DNA of 64,000 nt, taken from positions 41,485,727-41,549,726 of the forward strand of contig CM046453.1 in assembly GCA_025506515.1 (NCBI GenBank), in the 5' to 3' direction. The translations under genes and the position numbers were made by a program. Positions 34,055 to 44,420 of the stretch are shown piece by piece; position 1 is the first letter of the stretch; each line of letters begins with the position of its first letter. Origin of the DNA: Flaveria trinervia (taxonomy: Eukaryota; Streptophyta; Magnoliopsida; Asterales; Asteraceae). The notes under the pieces were generated by a model. It ran no database searches and had not been told where the DNA came from. It worked only from the letters and a program-made list of their open reading frames with translations.

Positions 34055-34728
34055 GCTACAAAATCAAGAGCCATCATCCAAAAGAGCATGAAGAAGTCTG
34101 CTGATAGGGAGAGGATGATGAGCTTCTTGACGCTGTATGGATTCTCTGGAAGGAGACTTCGACCCATGTCTCTATTCACTATGGATGAGCATATCAGGGT
34201 AATCAAGCAGAAGATTAAGAGTCGAGAGCTCACTGACTTATACTCCACTCCAAGTCAGGCTCCACCTGAAGTGGAGGTTAAGGTTAAACAACCAGAGAGG
34301 AAGCTTCATCTTCTGATCCATAGCAGGGCCAACCTCCCTCTTTATTTGAACATGAGACAGAGGAAGTCCCAACTGAGAAGAGTGTGAAGATCAATCTAGT
34401 GCTGCAGGCGGTCTTCTCATTTAAAATTGGAAAGAGAAAGAAGAGGATGGCTTCTAGACCAAAGTATAAGAAGAAGAAGCCTGCATCCCCTTCTAAACCT
34501 CAGGATGAATCAGAACAGCCTGAGGATGTGCAGACAGAGGATGCTACACCAACTCCAATTCAAACAGCTCCTCTAGCATCAGGAAGACCTATCTTGTCTT
34601 GGACATACACCACAAATCCAGAAAGATGGCATGTTATTAGAGATCAAGGCATTGAAGACATTTATACATGGCAAGATATGTTTCAGTTGTCTCTGCATGA
34701 CCTCTTTGACATGAGAAGACACTTTGAC
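34055..34728 (+). pseudogene. Remnant's terminal ORF, part 1
   Basis: Two overlapping frames (to 34387, then from 34384, a minus-one shift) give a basic, helix-prone protein: 'RERMMSFLTLYGFSGRRLRP', 'DEHIRVIKQKIKSRELTDLY', a Lys/Pro/Glu-rich linker ('KYKKKKPASPSKPQDESEQP'), then 'WHVIRDQGIEDIYTWQDMF' and 'SLHDLFDMRRHFD'. The frame continues in register at 42735, after copia B, to a stop at 42806. Not recognised. No membrane segment seen. Confidence 0.6.
34724..34728. repeat. TSD TTGAC, left copy (copia B)
   Basis: TTGAC recurs at 42730-42734, directly after the far LTR. Confidence 0.97.
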
Positions 34729-35692
34729 TGTTGGATTCTTTATGCCCAAGACACATAGAACATTGATGTGGTTAGTACGTTATGATCCAAGTCGGGTCAT
34801 ACCCAATAACAAGCTTAGCAAACACCAAATAATATAAAATTGATGATATGATCATGCAGTTAAATAAATACACCACTTTTAGAAAATGGGTTTTCTAAAT
34901 AAGTTGCATATGAGATTGAACAACTTATATGGATATTTTGTTCATGGATATTATTTGTAATGTTGTTTAATTTAGTTAAATAACATCAAATAATAGAAGT
35001 GTGTGTATGTTATATAATTAAAAGGTTAATTATATATCTATTTTAATCAAATGTTTTAACAAGGATTAAAAGGGAGTTTTGGGGGGAAAACAAAATGTAG
35101 AGATTAGGTTCGGTCGCCCCTTTTAGGGTTTCTCCTTTTTGTTTCCTTTGGTGGTCTTCAGACTTTGGCTCTCCTAGAACAAACACACACTCCATCCAGC
35201 TCTCTTTTTCTCTCATTTTGCAAAAGGGTCACAAGAACATCAACTCTTCTCATGGAATAAAGAGTTCAAGGCTAAAAAGGGTCCAGCACCCTTCTTGATT
35301 GTTCACGGCTGGAACAAGGCTCCAACAGCCTTCTTGATCCGATTTTGGTGCTCAAATCCTAGAAACAACGTGTTTGCTTGATGCTTGTGGGTATGGATGC
35401 TTGGGGACACCTCTCCTTGGTGTTTTGGTCATTCAAGAACCTCACTTTCTTCATCAAAATTCATTTTTCAGCAGCTTACAAAAGGTAGTATGTATGTTTT
35501 CCTTTTGGGTTGTTACTTCTTGTTGATAGCTAGTTCAAACAAATATAAATGATCCTATGTTCTTGGGTTGTTGATGATATGAAATGAACCTTAATTTTCA
35601 GATTACAAATGAACATTCTAAGGTTTTATTCCACTGTGTTTTGATAGTTTAAATGGTTAAACTAGTTTGACTAAGGTCCAACAAACCCAACA
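34729..35692 (+). mobile_element. Copia B 5' LTR
   Basis: 964 bp, TGTTGGATT...CCCAACA. Contains the GGTCGCCCCTTTT block (about 35111-35126), which copia C also has as GGCCGCCCCTTTT. The upstream AT-rich part (34980-35040) includes TATA-like runs, but I cannot fix the start site. Confidence 0.96.
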
Positions 35693-35693
35693 T

Positions 35694-35709
35694 TGGCATC
35701 TAGAGCCGG
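35694..35709 (+). other. Copia B primer binding site (unusual)
   Basis: One base after the LTR lies TGGCATCTAGAGCCGG. It resembles the initiator tRNA-Met complement (TGGTATCAGAGCC) but has C for T at position 4 and an extra base. Copia C has the identical 16-mer at 44405-44420, so it is a lineage trait and not a random mutation. Confidence 0.75.
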
Positions 35710-37148
35710 ATATGTGGATGACTAGTTTCATTTGTTCTTGTAGAATTGGTTTTATGGGGCTTTAACAACCTTATAGGGGCTGTTTTGTGGTGATGTTATA
35801 AATCCCCAATCTTTCAAGGTTATATCTAACATGCTTGTGATTAAACCTTGAAAGAAAAATATCAATTGGTTGATTGTGTTTTGTTTGGACAAAAGACCCA
35901 AAATTCTTGGTTTATGTTGGCTGAAAATTTAGGGTCATATGGGGATTTATTTGGTTCTTGAATGTTGTATATGATGATTCATATTGGTGCATAAACTAGC
36001 TTTGACCTTGTGTTGATTTGGTTTTATATGGATGTTTGTTTTGGTTGATCTCATTCTTATGGGTTGTAATAATTATTCCTTTGTGCTTGTATTTGGATGT
36101 AATTTATTTATTCATTCATTTGTGATGTAATAGATAGATTAAGTATGTTTTCCTTTATTAGAAAATTTGTATTAGGATATAATCTTGTAAAAGAAGATGC
36201 ACAAGATGGAAGCATAAAAGGAAGACACAAGAGAAGGACTTGAAGCATTTGGATGCAAGTTCAAGTGGGGGTCTTTGGAGATCTCATCTTTGTGTTGTGT
36301 TCAACCCTTAAGAAAGACCAAATGACAACACTTGTGATGGCAAACAAGTGTTGTCAACATAGTGGCTATGGTTATGCATATGTGGTTGTTTGATATATGC
36401 TTGTTTGATTATTCATTTTATGTTGATTGTTTGATATATGGATATGCTAAACAATCTAAATAAATTATCACAACAAGCTGAATTTTTTGGTTCCTAATCA
36501 TTAAGTGACTAATAAAAGGTTATTAAAAGGATTAATGATTTCAAAATAAAAGAAGTTTTATTAAAAGAGAACCATAGGGTACCATGTATTTGAAAGCATG
36601 CGAATACAAGGTACATAGAGTTTTCATAACTAAAATTAATGGAAACTTAAATCCCTTTAGAAACAAGTTAAACATTCCACGACAGACGAATCACTTGAGA
36701 ACTACTTGTGGGATAAAAGTCACCTAACCAATTTTAGGGAACTTGTGTGTTTGAGGTGAGCTTAACATATTTGTGGGATAAAGGTCACCTAACCGCTTGT
36801 ATGTGTAAACTCACACGCTTGTGTAAGTAGGACGACTTGAATTGGAAACCATGTGCATTGGGTCACCAAAGCATCGCGTACAATGGTGTTGATGGGATTT
36901 TACATGCCGACTAAACATAAGATGTTTAACCGATCCCATAAAGCTAGAAGTTGCATTAGGTTGCAATTGTCAAATGTTGACTACCTTGTTAATTTAAATA
37001 ATGGGATAAAGGTCACCTAACCATCATTTAAATGTAACGTTGGATTCTAGATTTTAATTATTAATTGTCTATGACACGTGTAAAGGGTATTAATAATTAA
37101 AATGCAATTTTTCGGAAATACTAAAATGAACTTTGTAATTTTGTAGTA
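35710..37148 (+). other. Copia B long untranslated leader
   Basis: 1.4 kb between primer site and gag without coding potential, alignable along its length with 44421-45850 of copia C. Three copies of GGGATAAAGGTCACCTAACC lie at 36710-36729, 36775-36794 and 37003-37022. A role in packaging or dimerisation is possible but not shown. Confidence 0.75.
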
Positions 37149-38067
37149 ATGGCCGCAAACAACAATGCTACTACCCCGACCGTGCCTACCCTATCACCGA
37201 GAACCATGTTAAAAAGGGATAGTCTTAACCATAATAACTTTATGGACTAGTATCAAAACATGAGAATTGTTCTCAAGCAAGAAAAAGGGCCTATGTCCTT
37301 GACGATCCTATTCCTGACCAACCTCCCCTAAGGATGTTGAGGCCTATGACGATTGGCTTCAATACACTGAGGATACCATGCAGGTTTCCTGCCTCATATT
37401 GGGAACTATGATTCAAAAACTCCAAAAGGACTTGGAGCAACTTGGGGTATATGACATAATTACCCAGTTGAAGGAAATGTTCCTTCAACAAGCTAGGATA
37501 GAGCGCTACGAAACGGTTCGAGCGCTTCATGCGTGTCACATGGAAGAAACCCAATGGGTACCATCTTATGTTCTCAAGATGAAATGCCATGTTGATTTCC
37601 TCGAGAGACTTAATTGTCCCATCTCAAAAGAGGTAGCCACAGATTTGATCCTTAATGGCCTAACCAAAAGGTTTGAGACGTTCATAATGAATTACAACAT
37701 GAACGGGTGGGACAAGAGTATTGGTGAGCTTCACGCAATGCTCAAAATAGCTGAGGTAGGGATGGGTAGAAAGGTTCTACCTGTTCTCTTGATCAATGAG
37801 GAAGGCAATAAGAAACGGCCATTCCTGATCCCAAGGCAAATGTTGCCAAAGGAAAGGGGCACATCAAAGGAAAGGGGAAAGGAAAGGCTAGCGGAACCTC
37901 CAAAGCCTAAGCTTAAGAAGCCTAAGGTAACAGAGAACGATCCATGCTTTGAGTGTGGAGAGATAGGACATTGGAAAGGGAATTGTCCAACCTATCTCAA
38001 AGAGTTGAGAGACAAGAGGGATGCTGGCCAAACCTCATGTAGAACTTTCATAATTCACATTGGTTGA
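37149..38067 (+). pseudogene. Copia B gag
   Basis: ATG at 37149 (M-A-A-N-N-N). The capsid region has 'MRIVLKQEKG' (37259), a frameshift near 37290, then an open stretch at 37378-38067 with 'ELHAMLKIAEVGMG' and a CCHC knuckle 'CFECGEIGHWKGNC' at about 37945-37986. A TGG codon near 37250 has become TAG. About the usual 300-residue size for small copia gags. Confidence 0.92.
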
Positions 38068-38079
38068 AATGTTATTTCT

Positions 38080-38520
38080 TCAAACACATGGGTATTGGAT
38101 ACTGGATATGGAACTCTTTTTTCTGCAATTTGTTGCAGGGGTTCATATGAAATAAGCACTTCAAGAAGGGAGACACAAGTCTCTACATGGGCAACGGAGC
38201 AAAAGTTGATGTCGAAGCCCAAAGAGACAATATTTAGAAACTTTCAAATGGTTTGGAAGTTATTCTGAAGAACACTTTGTATGCTCCTAGTTTGACTAGG
38301 AACATAATTTTGATTTCCCTTTTAGAACAATGTGGTTATGAATTAAAGTTTGTTAACAATGGTATTTATGTTTGTATGGATGATGTATTTTATTTCAAGG
38401 CTATGCTTTTTAATGGAATCTATGAATTGGTTCATGATGATTTATCCTATAATATCTCATTATACCAAACAAGCACCAAGAAACTTAAAATGGGGTTAAG
38501 TGATTATTATCTATGACATT
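38080..38520 (+). pseudogene. Copia B protease and pre-integrase region
   Basis: Protease active site W-V-L-D-T-G with the Asp codon at 38098-38100. The usual following C-G-T is Y-G-T. Shifts near 38110 and 38230 break the middle. The pre-integrase part ('LYAPSLTRNIILISLLEQCG', 'FNGIYELVHD') is open at 38253-38516 and ends in a stop in the H-C-R-L-G-H-I block. Confidence 0.88.
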
Positions 38521-39180
38521 GTCGTCTTGGTCATATAAAAAAGAATCAGATTCAAACACCTCAAAAGAATGATCTTTTGAAAATCAAATAAAAATGTTCA
38601 TTTGATGAGTGTGAATCTTGTTTAGAAACTGATGACCAAGTTGCCCTTTAGTGGCACTAACGAGAGGGCAAAAGACTTATTGGGTATCATACATTCGGAT
38701 GTATGTGTCCCTTTAAAGACAATGACTAGAAATGGTGATAGATACTTCATTACCTTTATCGACGATTATAGTCGCTATAGTTATGTGTACATGATCACAC
38801 ATAAACATGAAGCTTTTGAAATGTTTAGAACCTTCAAGAATGAAGTAGAAAATCAACTCTATAAAACTATCAAAGTTCTTCGTTCAGATAGAGAAGGTGA
38901 ATACCTCAATGATGCTTTTCAGTACCATCTAAAAGGTTGTGGGATCGTCTCACAACCTACTTCACCTGGAACACCACAACATAATGGTGTGTCTGAAAGG
39001 AGAAATCGAACCCTATTGGATATGGTTCAATCTATGATGGCTATAAGCTCAATACCTCTATCATTTTAGGGTTTTGAAATGCTCTCCGTGGCTTGTATTT
39101 TGAATATGACCATGACCAAGATAGTCGATTCACTAAGTGTATATTGTTGGATATCCTAAAGATTGTATAGGATACTACTT
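38521..39180 (+). pseudogene. Copia B integrase
   Basis: The open part 38632-39069 has first Asp in 'IIHSDVCVP', second Asp in 'LRSDREGEYL' and Glu in 'PQHNGVSERRN', so the D-D-E triad is kept. The C-terminal 'ARILNMTPTK'-type region after 39070 is shifted and partly deleted. Confidence 0.92.
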
Positions 39181-39299
39181 CTTTGATCCAACAGAGCAAG
39201 AGTAATTATTGCTCGAAAGGCTGAGTTCTTGGAAACTAAGTTCCTTATCGACGGGATAACATATAGTATACTGGAATTTTGATGAGGATCAAAATCCAC

Positions 39300-40200
39300 A
39301 AGCCGATACACGTTTGGTTGACACTAGCAATCAACAAGAGGTTGTTGATGATGATCAAGAGGTTGATCAATACACACAAAACGTTTGTAGATCTGGTAGA
39401 TTTAGCATTCCACCTGAAAGATATGGATCTTTCATGAATGGATGCTATGTGGCTAACTCTGATGAGTCAACTACATACCATGAAGCAATGTCCAATTTGG
39501 ATTGTGACAAATGGCTTGATCCCATGAACGTTGAGATGCAATCCATGTATGACAATCAAGTTTAGGAATTGGTTGACCCTACACTTAACTCCAAACCAGT
39601 TGGATGCAAATGGGTTTCAAGAAGAAAATAGATATACATGGAAGCTTGGATACTTACAAAGCAAGACTTGTAGCAAAAAGTTTCAATCAAACTCAAAGGG
39701 TTGATTATGATGAAACCTTCTCGCCTGTGGCAATACTAGAGTCAATTAGGATATTATTTGCCATAGCTGCATATTATGATTACGAGATTTGGCAAATTGA
39801 TGTCAAAACCACTTGTCTTGATAGACATCTCGAAGAGACTGTCATATGGTTCAGCCAGATGGTTTTTTCGATCCACAACATCCTAAAAGTATGCAAGTTA
39901 AAGAAGTCAATCTATGGATTGAATCAACCATCCAAAAGTTGGAGTCAACGTTTTGATGAAAAGATCAAGAAATTTGGTTTCATCAAGAACACTGACGAAG
40001 CTTGTGTATATACGAAGGCTAGTGGGAGCATAATAACATTCTTAGTATTGTATATTGATGACATACTACCTTTTAGAAATGATATTCCAACCATGGAAGG
40101 TGTCAAAACCTGGCTTGGAAGTTGTTCTTCCATAAAATCTTGGTGAAGCCGCCTATATTTTGGGAATATAGATCTATAGGGATAGATCGAGGCGGTTGAT
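39300..40200 (+). pseudogene. Copia B reverse transcriptase
   Basis: An acidic linker (39314-39390) leads to 'HEAMSNLDCDKWLDPMNVEM'. After a stop at 39563 come 'YKARLVAKSFNQTQRVDYDE', 'IWQIDVKTTCLD', 'LKKSIYGLNQPSKSWSQRFD' and the catalytic Y-I-D-D at 40051-40062. A frameshift near 39840 shifts only a short patch. The usual Val of Y-V-D-D is Ile. Confidence 0.92.
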
Positions 40201-40349
40201 AGGTTTAAATCAAAGTGCATATATTGATAAAGTCTTGAAAGGTTCAAGATGGAAAACTCTGAGAAAGGTATGGTACCTATTCAAAGAGGGGCATTATTGA
40301 GTACATCTCAATGTCCAAGCTCAAAGGTGAGCAGTATCGAATGAAGGAT

Positions 40350-40985
40350 ATCCCATATGCGTCAGCTATAGGATCCACCATGCGATGATATGCACTAGAT
40401 CAGACGTGTCATGCGCGTTAATCATTACAAGCAGATATCAGCAGAATCCAGGTAATAGCCATTAGATGGTTATTAAAAGTATATTGAAATACCTTAGGAG
40501 GACTAAGGAAATGTTTCTAATATATGGATCTGATGAAGAGGAACTCGTTGGAAAGGGTTACACGGATGCGAGTTTCAAAACCGTTCGAGATGGTCCTCGA
40601 TCACAATTGGGGTATGTCTTCACTATGAATGGAGTAGCATTGTCCACTACGAAGTCCGAATACATAGCCGCATCATCAGCAGCTCAGGAAGCTACATGGA
40701 TAAAGAAATTTATCTCCTACCTAGGGTGGTCTCTACCATTCAAGACCCCTAGAAATCCTTTTGTGATCACGAGGGTATGATTGCATAAATCAAGGTACCC
40801 TGTCCTCTTCAAAAGGCTAGGCACATTAAGCGGAAATTCAACTACATATGGGATGACGTTGAAAAGAGAAAAATATGTATTCGTAAAGTTCACACCGATC
40901 AATACACTACGGATCCACTCACGAAGCTCCTTGAAAGGGCAAAGCATGAAAGTCATACTTGTGCCTTAGGACTTCAATATTCTAG
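40350..40985 (+). pseudogene. Copia B RNase H
   Basis: Frameshifted pieces: 'KYLRRTKEMFLIYG', 'GYTDASFKT' (first Asp), 'STTKSEYIAASSAAQEATW' (the catalytic Glu region reads K-S-E-Y), and in another frame H-T-D-Q-Y-T-T-D-P-L-T-K-L. About 40 bp around 40630 (the I-S-W-K-S block) are missing compared with copia C. Confidence 0.88.
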
Positions 40986-41754
40986 TGACCGGAAATGATC
41001 TGTTTAGTATTAAAATTTAGGAAACATTGTAATATTTAACTCTTTATATACTTGTGATAGTTTGAGTTATATTCATTTTAGCATGTATACATCCATGAAT
41101 ATGTTTATTATTCTAAATGTTCGTAGTCGGTCATGTTTGTGGGAACAATATGAACGTAAGGCTATTATGAACATGGATTGGTGGATATTCATAAGGAATG
41201 AATATAGAGCAATTGGTTGTTACCAAGGTTCATAGATATTTATGGGATACAAATATTGGACTGACCCGCATCTCAATTTTACTACATGGAATCTTCTAGA
41301 TTGATCATAAGTAAATTTGAGTAAAGGTGAACATCATTGGTATCCTCCGACCTGAGATACATATTGGGTTTTGATATTCACCAAATGTTATACCTTGAGC
41401 TAGTTCTTCGCTGCTCAAAAATAATGGGCCGTGCATAAGGCTATGTTCAGGTGTGACACGAGGTGATTGTGAAAAACGTATGTAGTCAAGATGGAATTTG
41501 TTCCTCTTATTCGTTTAGAGCAAGATGCCTAAGGCCTCATTAAGTTAAATCAACAAGGAATGATCATTCTATGTCCTGGATTTAACATGACATCTGTAAC
41601 AAAAGGATAAATGATTGATTCACATAAATCATTCGAAGTTAGATACTTGAAGGGGATGATGTTATTGAATGGCTTTCAGTCATGCGTATTAAGGGTAGTA
41701 AACCGTTGTTAGGCGGTATTTACTGCTTGCATCAATCTTCTATGAATCTTGTGC
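40986..41754 (+). other. Copia B untranslated 3' tail
   Basis: About 770 bp without an ORF, alignable with 49791-50540 of copia C, including the AGTTCTTCGCT block and AAGGGTAGTAAACC(G/A)TTGTTAGGCG. Conservation in both copies shows it belongs to the family. Confidence 0.7.
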
Positions 41755-41765
41755 AAGTGGGAGAT
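41755..41765 (+). other. Copia B polypurine tract
   Basis: AAGTGGGAGAT directly before TGTTGG is the classic copia plus-strand primer. Confidence 0.93.
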
Positions 41766-42729
41766 TGTTGGATTCTTTATGCCCAAGACACATAGAACAT
41801 TGATGTGGTTAGTACGTTATGATCCAAGTCGGGTCATACCCAATAACAAGCTTAGCAAACACCAAATAATATTTAATTGATGATATGATCATGCAATTAA
41901 ATAATACACCAAATTTAGAAAATGGGTTTTCTAAATAAGTTGCATATGAGATTAAACAACTTATATGGATATTTTGTTCATGGATATTATTTGTAATGTT
42001 GTTTAATTTAGTTAAATAACATCAAATAATAGAAGTGTGTGTATGATATATAATTAAAAGGTTAATTATATATCTATTTTAATCAATGTTTTAACAAGTA
42101 TTAAAAGGGAGTTTTGGGGGGAAAACAAAATGTAGAGATTAGGTTCGGCCGCCCCTTTTGGGGTTTCTCCTTTTTGTTTTCCTTTGGTGGTCTTGAAACT
42201 TTCGCTCTCCTAGAACAAACACACACTCCATCCAGCTCTCTCTTTCTCTCATTTTGCAAAAGGGTCACAAGAACATCAACTCTTCTCATGGAATAAAGAG
42301 TTCAAGGCTGAAAATGGTCCAGCACCCTTCTTGATTGTTCACGGCTGGAACAAGGCTCCAGCAGCCTTCTTGATCCGATTTTGGTGCTCAAATCCTAGCA
42401 ACAAGGTGTTTGCTTGATGCTTGTGGGTATGGATTCTTGAGGACACCTCTCCTTGGTGTTTTGGTCATTCAAGAACCTCAATTTCTTCATCAAAATTCAT
42501 TTTTCAGCAGCTTACGAAAGGTAGTATGTATGTTTTCCTTTTGGGTTGTTACTTCTTGTTGATAGCTAGTTCAAACACATATAAATGACACTATGTTCTT
42601 GGGTTTGTTGATGATATGAAATGAACCTTAATTTTCAGATTACAATTGAACATTCTAAGGTTTTATACCGCTGCGTTTTGATAGTTTAAATGGTTAAACT
42701 AGTTTGACTAAGGTCCAACAAACCCAACA
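41766..42729 (+). mobile_element. Copia B 3' LTR
   Basis: 964 bp, same length as the 5' LTR with few differences; ends CCCAACA. Confidence 0.96.
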
Positions 42730-42734
42730 TTGAC
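42730..42734. repeat. TSD TTGAC, right copy
   Basis: Matches 34724-34728. The remnant ORF resumes in frame at 42735. Confidence 0.97.
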
Positions 42735-42806
42735 AACCTGAAGGATCCTGATCATCTTATGAAGAAAGGAATGGTGATCATCCTAATGAGGACCGTTATT
42801 ATTTGA
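42735..42806 (+). pseudogene. Remnant's terminal ORF, part 2
   Basis: Continues the frame interrupted at 34728 ('NLKDPDHLMKKGMVIILM') and ends in TGA at 42804-42806, 30 bp before the polypurine tract. A terminal ORF that close to the tract is expected for an ORF after pol. Confidence 0.65.
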
Positions 42807-42835
42807 AGTTTTTAAAGTGTTTTGGTAGCATAAAC

Positions 42836-42847
42836 CTAGGGGGAGTT
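42836..42847 (+). other. Remnant polypurine tract
   Basis: CTAGGGGGAGTT matches the GGGGGAGTT tract of the Sirevirus-like elements. Confidence 0.7.
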
Positions 42848-43623
42848 TCTAGAGATTAATGAAGAGGCTGATGCAACCTAAACATCTTTAGTCTTTCCTG
42901 CATGCTGCACAAGTGCATTCAAGAAGAAGCTTAGGAAGTTTCACACATGAAACAAAAAATAATCTAAGTGTGAAATCTTCCAAAGCCAAGACCAATATCT
43001 TCTGAAGCCAAACATCAAGTCTTCCGAAGCCTCGGAGACAAAGTCTTCCGAAGCTTCAAGTTCATGAAGATAGATTTCTCCGAAGACTTTTAGTAACATG
43101 CTTTATCTGATGTACTGTTTCATAAAGCTGGACACCTTTCCGTTGTGCCTCTGCAAGTCACCAACTTACATGCTTTGGTGAAAAGGTCCATGATTTTGGT
43201 AACTGTACATTGAGGTCTTGCGTCTGTAATTTCTACTTTATGTACTTATCATTTTTGTAATAGATAAGGATGTGAGCAATGGCATGTCATAGTCACAAGT
43301 CAAAAGGCAATCCACCTTTTGACTCTACAATTGATTTTGTTTGTGTCTAGTCAATTATATCCAGCTGGCTTTCAAAGTATAGCCGGCTGTAGGATGTAGT
43401 ATAAGTATCTCATGTTCTTGTATCTTTTGAATATGCTTTGTAACACTTGTAATAGAACATAGAGAAGGCAATATACTGCATTCTTGAAAACCAATACTTG
43501 TGTTCTTTGTGTTCTTTGTCTCCTGCATTACTTGTGTTCTTAGTATCTAAACACTTGGTTAATCCAGTTTACTGTTTGATTAAAGTTTAGTTAATCTCCT
43601 CTTTGTGTTTTTGTGTTGTAACT
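42848..43623 (+). mobile_element. Remnant 3' LTR-like segment
   Basis: 776 bp between the polypurine tract and AACCC. It contains TCTTCCGAAGC-type repeats (42990-43085), similar in style to the CTGAAG repeats of the Sirevirus-like LTRs, and a T-rich end like their U5. Its ends read TCTAG...TAACT, not TG...CA. No clear TATA box. Confidence 0.6.
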
Positions 43624-43734
43624 AACCCTTCAATGATCATGCATAGTTGCTCCATCAACTCCTTCATCTCAGTTGGAGCCAACCGATACGGTGCCTTAGC
43701 AATAGGTTGGACACTCGTTATCAAGTCAATCTAG
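43624..43734 (-). pseudogene. Gypsy backbone RT, N-terminal fragment
   Basis: The minus strand encodes the start of gypsy RT: I-D-L-I, then 'PIAKAPYRLAPTEMKELMEQ'. To the right it joins the protease-RT linker at 54227; to the left it joins G-F-I-R-P-S at 33887. Both joins keep the frame, which ties together three pieces spread over 20 kb. Confidence 0.93.
43730..43734. repeat. TSD TCTAG, left copy (copia C)
   Basis: TCTAG recurs at 54222-54226. Confidence 0.97.
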
Positions 43735-44403
43735 TGTTGGATCTTGTATGCCCAAGACACATACAAGATTGATGTGGTTAGTACGTTATGATCCAAGTCA
43801 GGTCATACTCAATAGCAAGCTAAACAAACACCAATAAATATTTATTTATTGATGAGATCATACAAATAAATATTGACACCAATTTTGAAAATGAGTTTTC
43901 TAAAATTTGCTTTTGTAATAGAACAACATTATGTGGATAATTTGTTCATGAGAAATTATTTGTTTCATTATTAAGTGAGCTAAATAATAAGAAATAAAAG
44001 TGTGTTAATGTTATAAAATTAAAGAGGTTTTAATTTTATAAACATAGGGGTTTAAGAGTGCAAGTTTTATAAAATAAAATAGGAGGGAACCCATTTTAAA
44101 ATGTGTCCATTCGGCCGCCCCTTTTGGAGGCTAGACATTGAAGAAGCATCATCTTCTTCTCCTCATCCATAGTACATCATCTTGTTCTTGAAAGGTAGTT
44201 TCAAGAACACCCTATGGTTGTTCTTTTCGTTTTGATAGCATTTCATTTCACATATCTATATGACCCTTTTTATGGGTTTTGTTTTAGGTTAAAATGGTTC
44301 AAATTTTCAGAATGTTAGACACCTTTTAACCACTTATATCCACTATGTTTTTGAAGGTTAATTGGTTAAACTTGCTTTGATAAACATATAACAAAACCCA
44401 ACA
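43735..44403 (+). mobile_element. Copia C 5' LTR (internally deleted)
   Basis: 669 bp. The sequence jumps from GGCCGCCCCTTTTGG straight to AGGCTAGACATT. In the 3' LTR those two points are 287 bp apart and each carries CTTTTGG (50940-50946 and 51227-51233), so the deletion used a 7-bp direct repeat. Confidence 0.93.
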
Positions 44404-44404
44404 A

Positions 44405-44420
44405 TGGCATCTAGAGCCGG
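44405..44420 (+). other. Copia C primer binding site (unusual)
   Basis: TGGCATCTAGAGCCGG, identical to copia B. It would pair with a tRNA ending CCGGCUCUAGAUGCCA and not well with initiator tRNA-Met. Confidence 0.75.

Larger units (their letters stand above)
34729..42729 (+). mobile_element. Copia B: complete Ty1/copia element
   Basis: Two 964-bp LTRs (34729-35692 and 41766-42729), TG...CA, with a perfect TTGAC duplication. Internal order: primer site, a 1.4-kb leader, gag, protease, integrase, RT, RNase H, a 0.8-kb untranslated tail and the polypurine tract AAGTGGGAGAT. LTRs of equal length suggest a fairly recent insertion. Coding parts still hold several stops, so it is not autonomous. 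Closest relative in the window is copia C. Confidence 0.96.
33888..43623 (+). mobile_element. Sirevirus-like 3' remnant, split by copia B
   Basis: The two flanks of copia B (33888-34728 and 42735-43623) join into one unit: the 3' part of an ORF, a polypurine tract (42836-42847) and an LTR-like segment. There is no 5' LTR, gag or pol, so it is either 5'-truncated or internally deleted. The ORF before the polypurine tract has the position of ORF3 in the Sirevirus-like elements but no clear sequence match to it. Confidence 0.7.
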
